From Actinobacillus porcinus (GTDB taxonomy: Bacteria > Pseudomonadota > Gammaproteobacteria > Enterobacterales > Pasteurellaceae), in contig NZ_CABFKI010000003.1 in assembly GCF_901764995.1 (NCBI RefSeq), positions 62,001 to 126,000 on the forward strand: a DNA stretch of 64,000 nucleotides. The letters are read 5' to 3'. Positions 45,145 to 53,842 of the stretch are shown piece after piece; within the stretch, counting starts at the first letter, position 1, and each line of letters starts with the position of its first letter. A model generated the notes under the pieces. It was not told the DNA's origin, did not search any database, and saw only the letters and a program-made list of their open reading frames with translations. The position numbers were made by a program, and so were the translations under genes.

Positions 45145-46107
45145 ATGTTATTACCGAGTCTAGCCATTATTGGTGGTTTATTCCTTTTAATTTGGTCGGC
45201 AGATCGTTTTGTGGATGGTGCGGCGGCAACAGCTCGCCATTTTGGTATGCCACAGCTTTTGATCGGCATTGTGATCATTGGCTTTGGCACTTCTGCGCCT
45301 GAAATGATTGTCTCTGCGCTTTCAGCTATTAATGGCAATCCAGGTATTGCACTGGGCAATGCGTATGGATCTAACATTACCAATATCGCGCTCATTCTAG
45401 GTTTAACGGCATTAATCGTTCCTTTAGCGGTTAATTCGCAAGTGTTAAAACAAGAATTGCCTATTTTAATTTTAGTCACCGCACTTTCTGCGTATTTGCT
45501 TATAGACGGCGATATATCGCGTATTGATGCCTGGGTTTTATTGAGCGTCTTTTTTATCTATATGGCATGGACAATTTGGCATGGCTTACAGCATAAAGAT
45601 GACAGCTTAGCAGCGGATGTGAAAGATGAATTACAAACGCAAGCTTATATGCCTTTAGCAAAAGCGTTAATGTGGGTAGCGATTGGTTTGGCGTTATTAA
45701 TGGGGAGCTCGCAATTGCTTGTTTGGGGCGCGGTAGAAGTTGCTCATTATTTTGGTGTCAGCGATTTAATTATTGGTTTAACCATTGTCGCGGTGGGAAC
45801 ATCTTTGCCTGAATTAGCTTCCTCTATTATGGCAGCCCGTAAAAATGAAGTGGATTTAGCCGTAGGCAATATTATTGGCTCAAATTTATTTAATACACTT
45901 GCGGTGGTGGGCATTGCCGGAGCTATTTCACCAATGCACGCAGGGCAGGAAATTTTTACCCGAGATATGCTTGTTATGTCGGTATTAACGTTATTATTGT
46001 TAATATTTGGTTTAGGCAAGCAAGGGCAAATTAATCGTATTAAAGGTTTGGTTTTCTTATTGATGTATATTGGCTATAACCTTTATTTATTTCAAACGGC
46101 GATTTGA
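45145..46107 (+). CDS. yrbG: YrbG-type Na+/Ca2+ exchanger family protein
   Basis: A 320-aa CaCA-family membrane protein with two inverted halves. Each half holds the alpha-repeat motif: GFGTSAPEMIVSALSAINGN with GNAYGSNITNIALILG, and AVGTSLPELASSIMAARKNE with VGNIIGSNLFNTLAVVG. About ten TMs. Such proteins exchange a cation, mostly calcium, for Na+ or H+ across the inner membrane. In enterobacteria yrbG heads the mla/lpt region; here it stands alone with its own terminator. Confidence 0.9.
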   Translation: MLLPSLAIIGGLFLLIWSADRFVDGAAATARHFGMPQLLIGIVIIGFGTSAPEMIVSALSAINGNPGIALGNAYGSNITNIALILGLTALIVPLAVNSQVLKQELPILILVTALSAYLLIDGDISRIDAWVLLSVFFIYMAWTIWHGLQHKDDSLAADVKDELQTQAYMPLAKALMWVAIGLALLMGSSQLLVWGAVEVAHYFGVSDLIIGLTIVAVGTSLPELASSIMAARKNEVDLAVGNIIGSNLFNTLAVVGIAGAISPMHAGQEIFTRDMLVMSVLTLLLLIFGLGKQGQINRIKGLVFLLMYIGYNLYLFQTAI

Positions 46108-46124
46108 ATAGGGTAGAAAGAGAA

Positions 46125-46149
46125 AGTGAGCGTAATGCTCACTTTTTTG
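46125..46149 (+). terminator. Terminator after yrbG
   Basis: AGTGAGC / GCTCACT with a 5-base loop, followed by six T residues. Confidence 0.8.
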
Positions 46150-46159
46150 TTATCTCATA

Positions 46160-47179
46160 TCAAGCATTAAAGAGTATTGCTCCCCCAGTCGTTGGTTGAA
46201 AGGTGGTGTAAAATAAAAGGGCTGCAAAAGCAAATATTAAAATCCCCACCATAAATTTGAAAAGCATAGCACCATGCTTAGTGAGCCCTTGTACTGAACC
46301 ATACCAAGTACTCATCTGTATTGCGGTTTGTCGTGCATATTGCACAATAACCGCAAATCCAGACAACATTAAGCCTGTACCCAACGCCATCCCCATGGTG
46401 GCAATGACACCCCAAAAGTACAAATCAAGCATATAAGCAAGGAAAAGAACGAAAATTGCGCCAGAACAAGGACGCATGCCAATAGTCAAAATGATGAGTA
46501 ATTGGGATTTCCATGATTGAGCTTGCAGTTGATGCGCGTTGGGTAAATGCTGATGTCCACAATGGCAACGATAAGAATTCTCTTGTGATTTATCCTTTGC
46601 ATTATTCCTATTGGGATTGAAGGGGATGTCGAAAACAGCCTTAGATTTTATTGAAATAGCATGAATATATGGTTTGGATTTATTCATTATGCTAATGGAG
46701 TTGGATTGTCTCATCATTTTTATTGCTTGATACATCCATTGCACACCGAGTAATAGCATCAAAAACAAAGCTACCCGTTCTAACCATAGTTGACTGGTCT
46801 TGAAATAATTTGATGATAACTGTAAAGCAACAACAAGAATCGATACGGCTATAACTGCAACAATACCTTGCATAAGTGAGGAAAAGAAGGTTAATTTCAT
46901 GCTGCTTTTCAGTTTAGATTCGTGAGTTGAGAGATAGCTTGCAATGACAAATTTACCGTGTCCTGGTCCTATCGCATGAAATACACCATATAGAAAGCTA
47001 ACGGTAATCAATGTGATACCTGATTCTGTTGGTGTTTGCTTAATTTGATGTAATTGAGCTGAAATGATTTGATTAAAATCGCGTTGCCACAATACAACCT
47101 GTTTAAATAGCGCAGGAAAGTATAGATAAAACCCTATGATAAGTAGCGCGATTAGGCTAGTAGGAATATATTTTTTCAT
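46160..47179 (-). CDS. NicO-family nickel/cobalt transporter
   Basis: A 339-aa membrane protein with six or more TMs. HAIGPGHGKFVIASYLS (~residue 67) is the metal-binding HxxxGxxH-like motif of NicO/RcnA proteins. A His/Cys-rich cytoplasmic loop (CHCGHQHLPNAHQ) follows, and IGMRPCSGAIFVLFLAYML marks the second half. It exports or imports Ni/Co. The preceding DUF1007 gene stops at 47185, so the start may be ATG 47179 or, with overlap, 47194. The DUF1007-NicO pairing is regular in this family. Confidence 0.85.
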   Translation of the reverse strand: MKKYIPTSLIALLIIGFYLYFPALFKQVVLWQRDFNQIISAQLHQIKQTPTESGITLITVSFLYGVFHAIGPGHGKFVIASYLSTHESKLKSSMKLTFFSSLMQGIVAVIAVSILVVALQLSSNYFKTSQLWLERVALFLMLLLGVQWMYQAIKMMRQSNSISIMNKSKPYIHAISIKSKAVFDIPFNPNRNNAKDKSQENSYRCHCGHQHLPNAHQLQAQSWKSQLLIILTIGMRPCSGAIFVLFLAYMLDLYFWGVIATMGMALGTGLMLSGFAVIVQYARQTAIQMSTWYGSVQGLTKHGAMLFKFMVGILIFAFAALLFYTTFQPTTGGAILFNA

Positions 47180-47184
47180 TATGA

Positions 47185-47808
47185 TTATCTGCATACAATT
47201 TGGAGCTGTTGGGCAAATTGCTGCCCCAAAGTATCATCTTCATCTCGTTGATTTTGTTCTAGTGAAAATGCATATTGTTGAAGTTGGGCATCTACTCGAG
47301 GTTCAACTAATTCTCCCCGGCAATGTTCAGGTAATTGGCTAAAATCCACCGCACTTTTATCTTTAAGAGGATAGAGCATAGCGACAAAATAGGTTTTATC
47401 GTAAGTCGCTAAAGTCAGTTCGTTCTTTTTTAACTCCACAGGTTTTGCAAGCAAAACGTCAAAATAATATTGTAGATGCGTTCCACTTGCTTTTAATCCG
47501 TAATTTACAGGTACATTTTTAAATTTGATTTTATTATCCGGTTTGTCATAAAGATAGCTGAAATAATGCTCTGCAATGATATTTTTAAACATCTCTTCCG
47601 TTAACTTATGTTTATTTTCTTCAGTTAAAAACTTGAGTTCATATAATAATTCTGCCGAACTGGCTTCATCTAACGTCCATTGAGTAGAAAAGCCGACTAA
47701 TTGCTCATTTTCTACAAGTAATTTTGTTTTGAGATCAATGAATGCATGGGGATGCGCTATAGCTTGTACAATCCAAAAGCTTAAAAGTATAAAAAGTAAT
47801 TTTTTCAT
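47185..47808 (-). CDS. DUF1007 periplasmic protein, partner of the NicO transporter
   Basis: A 207-aa protein with a signal peptide (MKKLLFILLSFWIVQAIAHP). It is followed by HAFIDLKTKLLVENEQLVGF and WTLDEASSAELLYE, the start typical of DUF1007 proteins encoded beside NicO transporters. It probably supports metal handling in the periplasm. The segment CRGELVEPRVD near the C-terminus reads like a repeat-derived insertion (see findings). Confidence 0.8.
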   Translation of the reverse strand: MKKLLFILLSFWIVQAIAHPHAFIDLKTKLLVENEQLVGFSTQWTLDEASSAELLYELKFLTEENKHKLTEEMFKNIIAEHYFSYLYDKPDNKIKFKNVPVNYGLKASGTHLQYYFDVLLAKPVELKKNELTLATYDKTYFVAMLYPLKDKSAVDFSQLPEHCRGELVEPRVDAQLQQYAFSLEQNQRDEDDTLGQQFAQQLQIVCR

Positions 47809-48121
47809 CGTAAATTCTTAAAGAAAATTTTACAGTATTTTAGCATAATGTGCAGTCATATTTATCGATATGAAAAATAAAGTGTGGTTAGGAAATTAAT
47901 GAGTTTGATTTATATCTTAAAGTGTAACTATGGCAATAGTTATTGAGAATGGTGTAATAACTATATTCAGGTGTGATTTGTGGTGTAATTTGGGTGTAGT
48001 AAGAGTATAAACTAGAATAAAATAGTACAAATTAAAGCCCAATAACTAAATATAAAAACATACTGGGCACGGCTGTATAAGAAATGTAATCTATTGAAAT
48101 ATAACACATTTTAAAAAATAA
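47809..48121. other. Spacer downstream of tRNA-Leu(GAG) with GGTGTRRTW repeats
   Basis: No gene is seen. Four copies of GGTGTRRTW start at 47951, 47970, 47982 and 47993. The spacer lies at the 3' side of a tRNA-Leu, a favoured phage target in Haemophilus, so these may be the remains of integrase arm sites. Confidence 0.4.
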
Positions 48122-48150
48122 AAACCTAGTCATTAAACTAGGCTTTTTGT
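48122..48150 (-). terminator. Terminator of tRNA-Leu(GAG)
   Basis: CCTAG / CTAGG with an 8-9-base loop, preceded on the plus strand by A residues that give a T run for the leftward transcript. Confidence 0.7.
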
Positions 48151-48154
48151 TGAT

Positions 48155-48240
48155 TGGTGCTCTGGGCGAGACTTGAACTCGCACGACCTACGGTCACTAC
48201 CCCCTCAAGATAGCGTGTCTACCAATTCCACCACCAGAGC
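48155..48240 (-). tRNA. tRNA-Leu (GAG)
   Basis: An 86-base class II tRNA: acceptor GCTCTGG/CCAGAGC, anticodon loop CTTGAGG (GAG), long variable arm and encoded CCA. It lies 25 bases after secG and reads in the same direction, as in many gammaproteobacteria. Confidence 0.96.
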
Positions 48241-48265
48241 GTTAATTTGATTTTTTAGATTGTAA

Positions 48266-48604
48266 TTAGTTTTGCGGAATATCTTTATTTGGATTTTCTA
48301 CCACTGGTTTTTGTTGTTCTAATTGTTGAGCGGCTTGAGATAAATCATCAAATTGTCCTTGCTCAACATGACCACGGTTGGCATTTAGATTTCCTAATAC
48401 AATACTAATTGCGAAGAATACCGTTGCTAAAACGGCTGTTGTACGTGATAAAAAGTTTGCTGAACCGGCTGAGCCGAATACAGTCCCTGATGCGCCACCG
48501 CCAAATGATGCGCCTGCATCTGCGCCTTTACCTTGTTGAATTAAGATAAAGCCGATCATAACGATCGCAACGATAAGATAAACAAACATTAAAACACTAT
48601 ACAT
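48266..48604 (-). CDS. secG: Preprotein translocase subunit SecG
   Basis: A 112-aa protein with two TMs (MYSVLMFVYLIVAIVMIGFI; TTAVLATVFFAISIVLGNL) joined by the Gly/Ser-rich KGADAGASFGGGASGTVFGS loop. It assists SecYE. The first long-frame ATG (48634) adds basic residues not found in SecG, so 48604 is chosen. Confidence 0.95.
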   Translation of the reverse strand: MYSVLMFVYLIVAIVMIGFILIQQGKGADAGASFGGGASGTVFGSAGSANFLSRTTAVLATVFFAISIVLGNLNANRGHVEQGQFDDLSQAAQQLEQQKPVVENPNKDIPQN

Positions 48605-48689
48605 TCTTTTTTCTCTGTAAATAAAAACGCGCAAATGTTACCGAATATTTAGTGTGTTCGCAAGTTATTTTTATTTAATTGCTGAAAAC

Positions 48690-50651
48690 TTATTCAGAAT
48701 CAACCGCGCTTTTGGTGTTTTTTTCGCTATTTGCGGATTTTTTGTTATTTTTAAATTTAGGTTTTGGATTATTGGCGATTTGGCTTAGTTGTCGCAAGGC
48801 AGAAAAATTAACGAATTGCACCAAATCAGGTAACATTTGCGTTAATTGATACATAAATTGTTGATAACTCACGGCTTTTTTGCTTATGCCATTCAATTGC
48901 GATTCCCAATGTGCAGTCATATCAGGTTGCGTAGCCAAATCGGGCAATGCTTGAATAAGAATTCTGCCCGCTTCAGTGCTGTGAATATTACGTCCTTTTT
49001 TGGTTAAAAAACCCCGCTTAAAAAGCAATTCAATAATACCCGCACGGGTGGCTTCTGTGCCTAATCCATCGGTCTCACGTAGGATTTTTTTGAGTTCTTT
49101 ATCTTGCACAAAACGCGCAATCCCTGTCATTGCTGAAAGCAAAGTTGCATCGGTAAAGGGTTTGGGCGGTTGCGTTTTTTTGCTGACAATTTCGCCTTTT
49201 TCACAATATAAAACATCCCCTTTTTTTACTACCGGTAATGGCGGATCCAGTTGTTCATCGTTATCTTCTTTGCCTAACAGGGATTTCCAACCGGCAATTT
49301 GTAAATTTCGTGCTTGGGCAATAAAAAACCCGCCGGCAATGGTTAAGGTAATTTTACTTTTTCGATATTCAGCATCGGGGCAAAATTGCATTAAGTACTG
49401 GCGCGCAATAAGGTTATAAATATTCTGTTCCCACACCGTTAGGCTGGTTGGGCGATTTTGGGCTGTCGGAATAATAGCATGGTGCGCTTCCACTTTTTTA
49501 TCATTCCAACAGCGATTTTTTTGTTCCAAATTAACCGCGCTTGGTAAGGTTTGATAGTCATGAGAATGAACTTGAATGGCGGCTAATACTTTGGCTCGAT
49601 CAGCAAAATGCTCATTGGGCAAATAGCGGCAATCAGAACGTGGATAGGTGATTAATTTGTGTTTTTCATACAAACTTTGACAGGTGTCTAACACATCTTG
49701 TGCGGACATACCAAAACGTTTTGCCGCGTCAATTTGCAAGGCTGAAAGAGAATAGGGAAGTGGTGCCGTTTCTTTTTCACGTTTGTCTTCATAAGCGGTA
49801 ACTTCCGCAGGCTGATCGGCAATTCGCTTAACCACATTTTCAGCCAACGCACGAGATAGGACGCGCCCATCTTCATCTTGATAATCTTCACAAGCTTTGC
49901 TAGGTTGCCATAAGGCGGTAAAAGAAGGCACATCCGATGAAAGCGCGGTGGATTTTTCTGTTGTTTTAACGTGCGCCAAAACTTCAAAAAAATCCTTCGG
50001 TTGAAAATGTTCAATTTCAAGATCGCGGCGGACGATTAAACCCAGTACAGGGGTTTGTACGCGTCCCACGGAAAGTACACCATTGTAACCTGCTTGGCGT
50101 CCACGAATAGTATAAGCGCGGGTCATATTGATACCATACAACCAGTCTGCGCGGGCGCGAGCGAGAGCGGATGTGGCGAGCGGAATGAAATCGCGGTTAG
50201 GTTGTAATTTTTTTACCGCTTTTTCCACCGCACTTGGGTTTAAGTCGCTGATAAGACAGCGTTGAATTTTATCGCGTTTTTCTGCGCTCAAATTGGCGTA
50301 ACTAAATACTTCGTCCACCAGTAGTTGCCCTTCGCGATCAGGGTCGCCTGCGTTAATGAGTTCGTCTGCTTGATGAATGAGTTTTTCTACGGTTTTCAAT
50401 TGCTTAGCAACATCTTTACGCGGAATTAATTGCCATTTGTCAGGAATAATCGGCAAATGTTCTAAGCGCCATTGCTTAAAAATAGGGTTATAAGCATCGG
50501 GTTCAGCCTGTTCCAATAAATGCCCCACGCACCAAGTGACATAGTCATTTTCGCCACAACGAATAAAACCATCACCACGAGTATGCGGCTTGGGTAATAC
50601 ATCAGCAATAGCGCGTGCAAGGCTTGGTTTTTCGGCGATAAATAAGCGCAT
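48690..50651 (-). CDS. topB: DNA topoisomerase III
   Basis: A 653-aa type IA topoisomerase, the same length as the E. coli enzyme. TOPRIM text [19 protein letters not shown] and [15 protein letters not shown], the active-site Tyr in [16 protein letters not shown], and [20 protein letters not shown] are clear. The tail is Lys/Asn-rich. It decatenates DNA at forks. MRLFIAEK at 50651 is chosen over an earlier ATG at 50678. Confidence 0.96.
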   Translation of the reverse strand: MRLFIAEKPSLARAIADVLPKPHTRGDGFIRCGENDYVTWCVGHLLEQAEPDAYNPIFKQWRLEHLPIIPDKWQLIPRKDVAKQLKTVEKLIHQADELINAGDPDREGQLLVDEVFSYANLSAEKRDKIQRCLISDLNPSAVEKAVKKLQPNRDFIPLATSALARARADWLYGINMTRAYTIRGRQAGYNGVLSVGRVQTPVLGLIVRRDLEIEHFQPKDFFEVLAHVKTTEKSTALSSDVPSFTALWQPSKACEDYQDEDGRVLSRALAENVVKRIADQPAEVTAYEDKREKETAPLPYSLSALQIDAAKRFGMSAQDVLDTCQSLYEKHKLITYPRSDCRYLPNEHFADRAKVLAAIQVHSHDYQTLPSAVNLEQKNRCWNDKKVEAHHAIIPTAQNRPTSLTVWEQNIYNLIARQYLMQFCPDAEYRKSKITLTIAGGFFIAQARNLQIAGWKSLLGKEDNDEQLDPPLPVVKKGDVLYCEKGEIVSKKTQPPKPFTDATLLSAMTGIARFVQDKELKKILRETDGLGTEATRAGIIELLFKRGFLTKKGRNIHSTEAGRILIQALPDLATQPDMTAHWESQLNGISKKAVSYQQFMYQLTQMLPDLVQFVNFSALRQLSQIANNPKPKFKNNKKSANSEKNTKSAVDSE

Positions 50652-50731
50652 GAATGACTCCGTAAAAAATGGGCGCAAATTTTACCGCACTTTAGTCACA
50701 ACACTCAACCCGATCGAAAAGATAAACCACG

Positions 50732-52672
50732 CTATTTTTCTGAACGATAGAGTTTTTCTTTATAGGCAATGCTTCCCCAAAGCACGTAAGCTAACGCCTG
50801 TTTTTTCATTTCTTCAGGAATATTCGCCGGGATTAAGGTTTTGCTTTCGCTGTCATATTGAAAACCTTCCGCCGGTTTTTCCGGTTGCAAAATGGCTAAG
50901 GTTTTTTGCCCATTGATTTCACGCATATAACCAAAAACTTTATCGTATTGCATTAAGGCACGGTTTGGACTTTCTTTCGTTAAATCATAGCCAAGCATTG
51001 GATAATCGCCACTAATTCCCGCCAAGGAAAGTAAGGTGGTTGGCATATCAATTTGGCTAACCAAACGGTTGTCGCGTTGTGGTTGAATATTCTCACCTAA
51101 AATTAAGGCTGGAATATGGAAATTGTTGACAGGAACATAAGCGGCACCGCCTGCGCGGGAATCGTGATCCGCAATCACTAAGAAAATCGTGTTTTGCCAA
51201 TAAGCAGATTGTTGCGCAAGCTTAAAGAAATGCCCTAGGGCGTAGTCCGCATATTTGGCTGCGTTATTGCGTGTTTCTTGCGGTTGTTCGTAAAGTTCGA
51301 TTTTTCCTTTAGGAAAATCAAAAGGATCGTGATTGCTTGAGGTAAATACCAAACTGAAAAATGGCTTGTCTTCTTTGGCAAGTGCGGTGAATTTTTCGTG
51401 AGCTTTGTCAAAAAGATCTTCATCACTTACGCCCCAAGTGCTGGTAAATTTTGGGTTAACATAATCCGTTTGATCAATAATTTGTTGAAAGCCGTTGCCG
51501 TAGAAAAAGCTTGCCATATTGTCAAAATGTTTTTCGCCGCCGTAAATAAAAGAAGTGTGATAACCTTGTTTGCCTAATAATTCAGCAATGGTAAAAAAGC
51601 CTGTTTGTGCGCCCGTCAGTTTGACTACAGCGCGTGCAGGTGTTGGCGTAAATCCGGCGGTGACGGCTTCAATTCCGCGAACAGAGCGTGTGCCTGTGGC
51701 ATAGAGATTGTCAAATAACCAACCTTGTTGCGCGAGTTGATCAAAGTTTGGTGAAAGTGGTTTGCCACCAAGAGTACCAATAAATTGCGCACCTAAACTT
51801 TCTTCCAAAATAATTACGATATTTCTCGGTTTACCTTGATAAGTGGCTTGGTTTTGGGTCAGCGTGGGTAAGGTGGTGGAAATATAATCCGTTTCAGGAC
51901 GTCCACGCACTTCTTTCAACGTGTTAACCACATCTTCTAACGCCATTTTGCCGTACATTTCTGACGATTTATCTTCATCTTTCATCTGTTGAATGGCAAA
52001 TAAAACCGAATAGCCTGAGTTGAGCGTTAGGGCATTAACCAAGGGATCCGATGAAAATGCCACCATTGATGGGTTGATCCCACGATGTTGCAGGCTTGAG
52101 CGCGCCCCTAAAAACATGAGACTGCCAATGAGTAAGAAAGCTACAGGACGCCATTTCCAGCCGAAATAATGCAGGTTTTGGCTGACTTTTTTGGCTAATT
52201 TCCAAAATGCCAAAGCACAAAGTGCGGTTAAAATGAGGGTAGAAACTAGCGCAACTAAATGTCCGTTGGCAAGCATATTAAATACTTCTTTCGGATAAAT
52301 CAGATATTCAACAAAAAGGCGATTTGGACGCGTATCATAGGTTTCAATAAACGCAGGTGTCGCGAATTCCATAAAGAGAATAAAGGTGCTAAATGCCGTT
52401 AAGCCAAGGCGCACAATAAAGTTTGCTATTTTTCCAACCCCATTATTTCCGCCAAAGAAAACGGCGATAATGACCAAGGGCGCAAATAACCAACAAAGCG
52501 AAGAAATATCAATGCGAACGCCTTGTAATAACATGGGTAACCAGCCATTCACCGCTTCAACGCGTTCTTGTTGCCATAATCCTAGTAGCAAGCGGCTGAA
52601 AGAAAGCAGAATAAGGTTGGTGATGAAAAAGATAAAAATAGGGTAAATATTCCCAAGTCGTTGTTTTAGCAT
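50732..52672 (-). CDS. LTA-synthase-like membrane sulfatase-fold transferase
   Basis: A 646-aa protein with five N-terminal TMs followed by a periplasmic alkaline-phosphatase/sulfatase domain. Metal and nucleophile sites are visible: IVIILEESLGAQFIG (first acid), LYATGTRSVRGIEAV (Thr nucleophile), SLVFTSSNHDPFDFP and FLVIADHDSRAGG. The family transfers phosphoglycerol or phosphoethanolamine to surface glycans. In a Gram-negative host the acceptor may be lipooligosaccharide or another envelope glycan. Confidence 0.85.
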   Translation of the reverse strand: MLKQRLGNIYPIFIFFITNLILLSFSRLLLGLWQQERVEAVNGWLPMLLQGVRIDISSLCWLFAPLVIIAVFFGGNNGVGKIANFIVRLGLTAFSTFILFMEFATPAFIETYDTRPNRLFVEYLIYPKEVFNMLANGHLVALVSTLILTALCALAFWKLAKKVSQNLHYFGWKWRPVAFLLIGSLMFLGARSSLQHRGINPSMVAFSSDPLVNALTLNSGYSVLFAIQQMKDEDKSSEMYGKMALEDVVNTLKEVRGRPETDYISTTLPTLTQNQATYQGKPRNIVIILEESLGAQFIGTLGGKPLSPNFDQLAQQGWLFDNLYATGTRSVRGIEAVTAGFTPTPARAVVKLTGAQTGFFTIAELLGKQGYHTSFIYGGEKHFDNMASFFYGNGFQQIIDQTDYVNPKFTSTWGVSDEDLFDKAHEKFTALAKEDKPFFSLVFTSSNHDPFDFPKGKIELYEQPQETRNNAAKYADYALGHFFKLAQQSAYWQNTIFLVIADHDSRAGGAAYVPVNNFHIPALILGENIQPQRDNRLVSQIDMPTTLLSLAGISGDYPMLGYDLTKESPNRALMQYDKVFGYMREINGQKTLAILQPEKPAEGFQYDSESKTLIPANIPEEMKKQALAYVLWGSIAYKEKLYRSEK

Positions 52673-52758
52673 GTTTTTCTTCCTTTTTGAGTGAATTCTA
52701 TTTTTATATTATCAGGGTAAAATTAGGGATAAATTAGCGTTTTGTTCGGTATTAATCG

Positions 52759-53523
52759 TTATAATAAATTCAAATAGCCTTTCCCTAATCCATTCATTTG
52801 ACGCATAATCCACGCCTGTTTTCGTTTAACTAATGCACTTGGTGCATTCACTTTATAGATAATCGGGTTGGGCAATACTGCAGCCAATAATGCCGCTTCA
52901 GATTGTGTTAGATTTTTAGCGGCTTTTTTGAAGTAAAAACGGCTTGCGGCTTCTACGCCAAAAATCCCCTTGCCAAATTCAGCGATATTTAAATACACTT
53001 CCAAAATGCGTTTTTTTGACCAAAGCAATTCTAATGTTATGGTTACAGGGACTTCTAAGCCCTTTCTAAGCCAACTTTGTCCGTGCCACAAATAAAGATT
53101 TTTCGCGGTTTGTTGGGAAATGGTTGAGCCACCACGAATTCGTTTGGATTTTTCATTATGTTCCAAGGCTTTTTCTATGGCATTCCAGTCAAAACCCCAG
53201 TGGGTCGGAAATCGTTGATCTTCTGCGGCAATGACCGCCAGCTGCATATTGGGTGAGATTTGATCCAAACTAACCCAGTCATAATGCATTTCATCACTCA
53301 AATTCAATTGCAACAACCGGCTCACTTTTTGTTGAACCATATAAGCGGAAAAGGGCAGTGGAACGAAGCGGAAAAATAAGGTGAACGCTAGAAATGCGAT
53401 GAAAAAACGGGCAAAAAAACGTCCGCACTTTCCTTTGGTTTTGCGTTGTATCAGGCTTCTGCCTAAACGGAAAAAAGTGCGGAGAATCTTGAGACTAAAT
53501 AGGTTATTTTTGTGTTTTAGCAT
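52759..53523 (-). CDS. mtgA: Monofunctional peptidoglycan glycosyltransferase
   Basis: A 254-aa GT51 enzyme. One TM ([16 protein letters not shown]) precedes the motifs [19 protein letters not shown] (catalytic Glu) and [18 protein letters not shown], then [20 protein letters not shown]. It polymerises lipid II without a transpeptidase domain. The start at 53523 overlaps the end of trpR by about 20 bases. Confidence 0.95.
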   Translation of the reverse strand: MLKHKNNLFSLKILRTFFRLGRSLIQRKTKGKCGRFFARFFIAFLAFTLFFRFVPLPFSAYMVQQKVSRLLQLNLSDEMHYDWVSLDQISPNMQLAVIAAEDQRFPTHWGFDWNAIEKALEHNEKSKRIRGGSTISQQTAKNLYLWHGQSWLRKGLEVPVTITLELLWSKKRILEVYLNIAEFGKGIFGVEAASRFYFKKAAKNLTQSEAALLAAVLPNPIIYKVNAPSALVKRKQAWIMRQMNGLGKGYLNLL

Positions 53524-53809
53524 CAACTTGTTCTTTTACCCAAGCGAGAAAATCGGGTTCCATCAGTTTAAGCATATTGGAACCGCGCGTAATGGTTGCC
53601 GCGCTGGTATTCAGATTTTGCTGAATTTCCCGTTGCGGCAGATTTTTATCCAACAGCTGCGACACAATTTGAAGGCGTAAACCCACCGCATCGCGTTCGT
53701 CTGCGGTGAGTAACAAGGTGAGAAGTTCTTGTTCTTTGCCTTCTGCAAATGCGGCGCGCAGGGTTTCCATAAAGGCATTCCAATAGTTCATATTGCGGCT
53801 AATATACAT
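53504..53809 (-). CDS. trpR: Trp operon repressor
   Basis: A 101-aa all-helical TrpR. The HTH reads [20 protein letters not shown] with SNMLKLMEP, and upstream helices [20 protein letters not shown] give the tryptophan pocket. It represses trp genes when bound to L-Trp. AGGAG stands 5 bases before the ATG. A near-consensus trp operator lies 16 bases upstream, so autoregulation is expected as in E. coli. It follows slt, also as in E. coli. Confidence 0.95.
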   Translation of the reverse strand: MYISRNMNYWNAFMETLRAAFAEGKEQELLTLLLTADERDAVGLRLQIVSQLLDKNLPQREIQQNLNTSAATITRGSNMLKLMEPDFLAWVKEQVDAKTQK

Positions 53810-53824
53810 GACTTCTCCTTTTAT

Positions 53825-53838
53825 ACTATTAAACTAGT
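53825..53838 (-). promoter_or_regulatory. TrpR operator in the trpR leader
   Basis: ACTAGTTTAATAGT (read leftwards) matches ACTAGTTAACTAGT at 12 of 14 positions and lies between the slt stop and the trpR ATG, with TATACT nearby as a possible -10. Confidence 0.7.
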
Positions 53839-53842
53839 ACGC

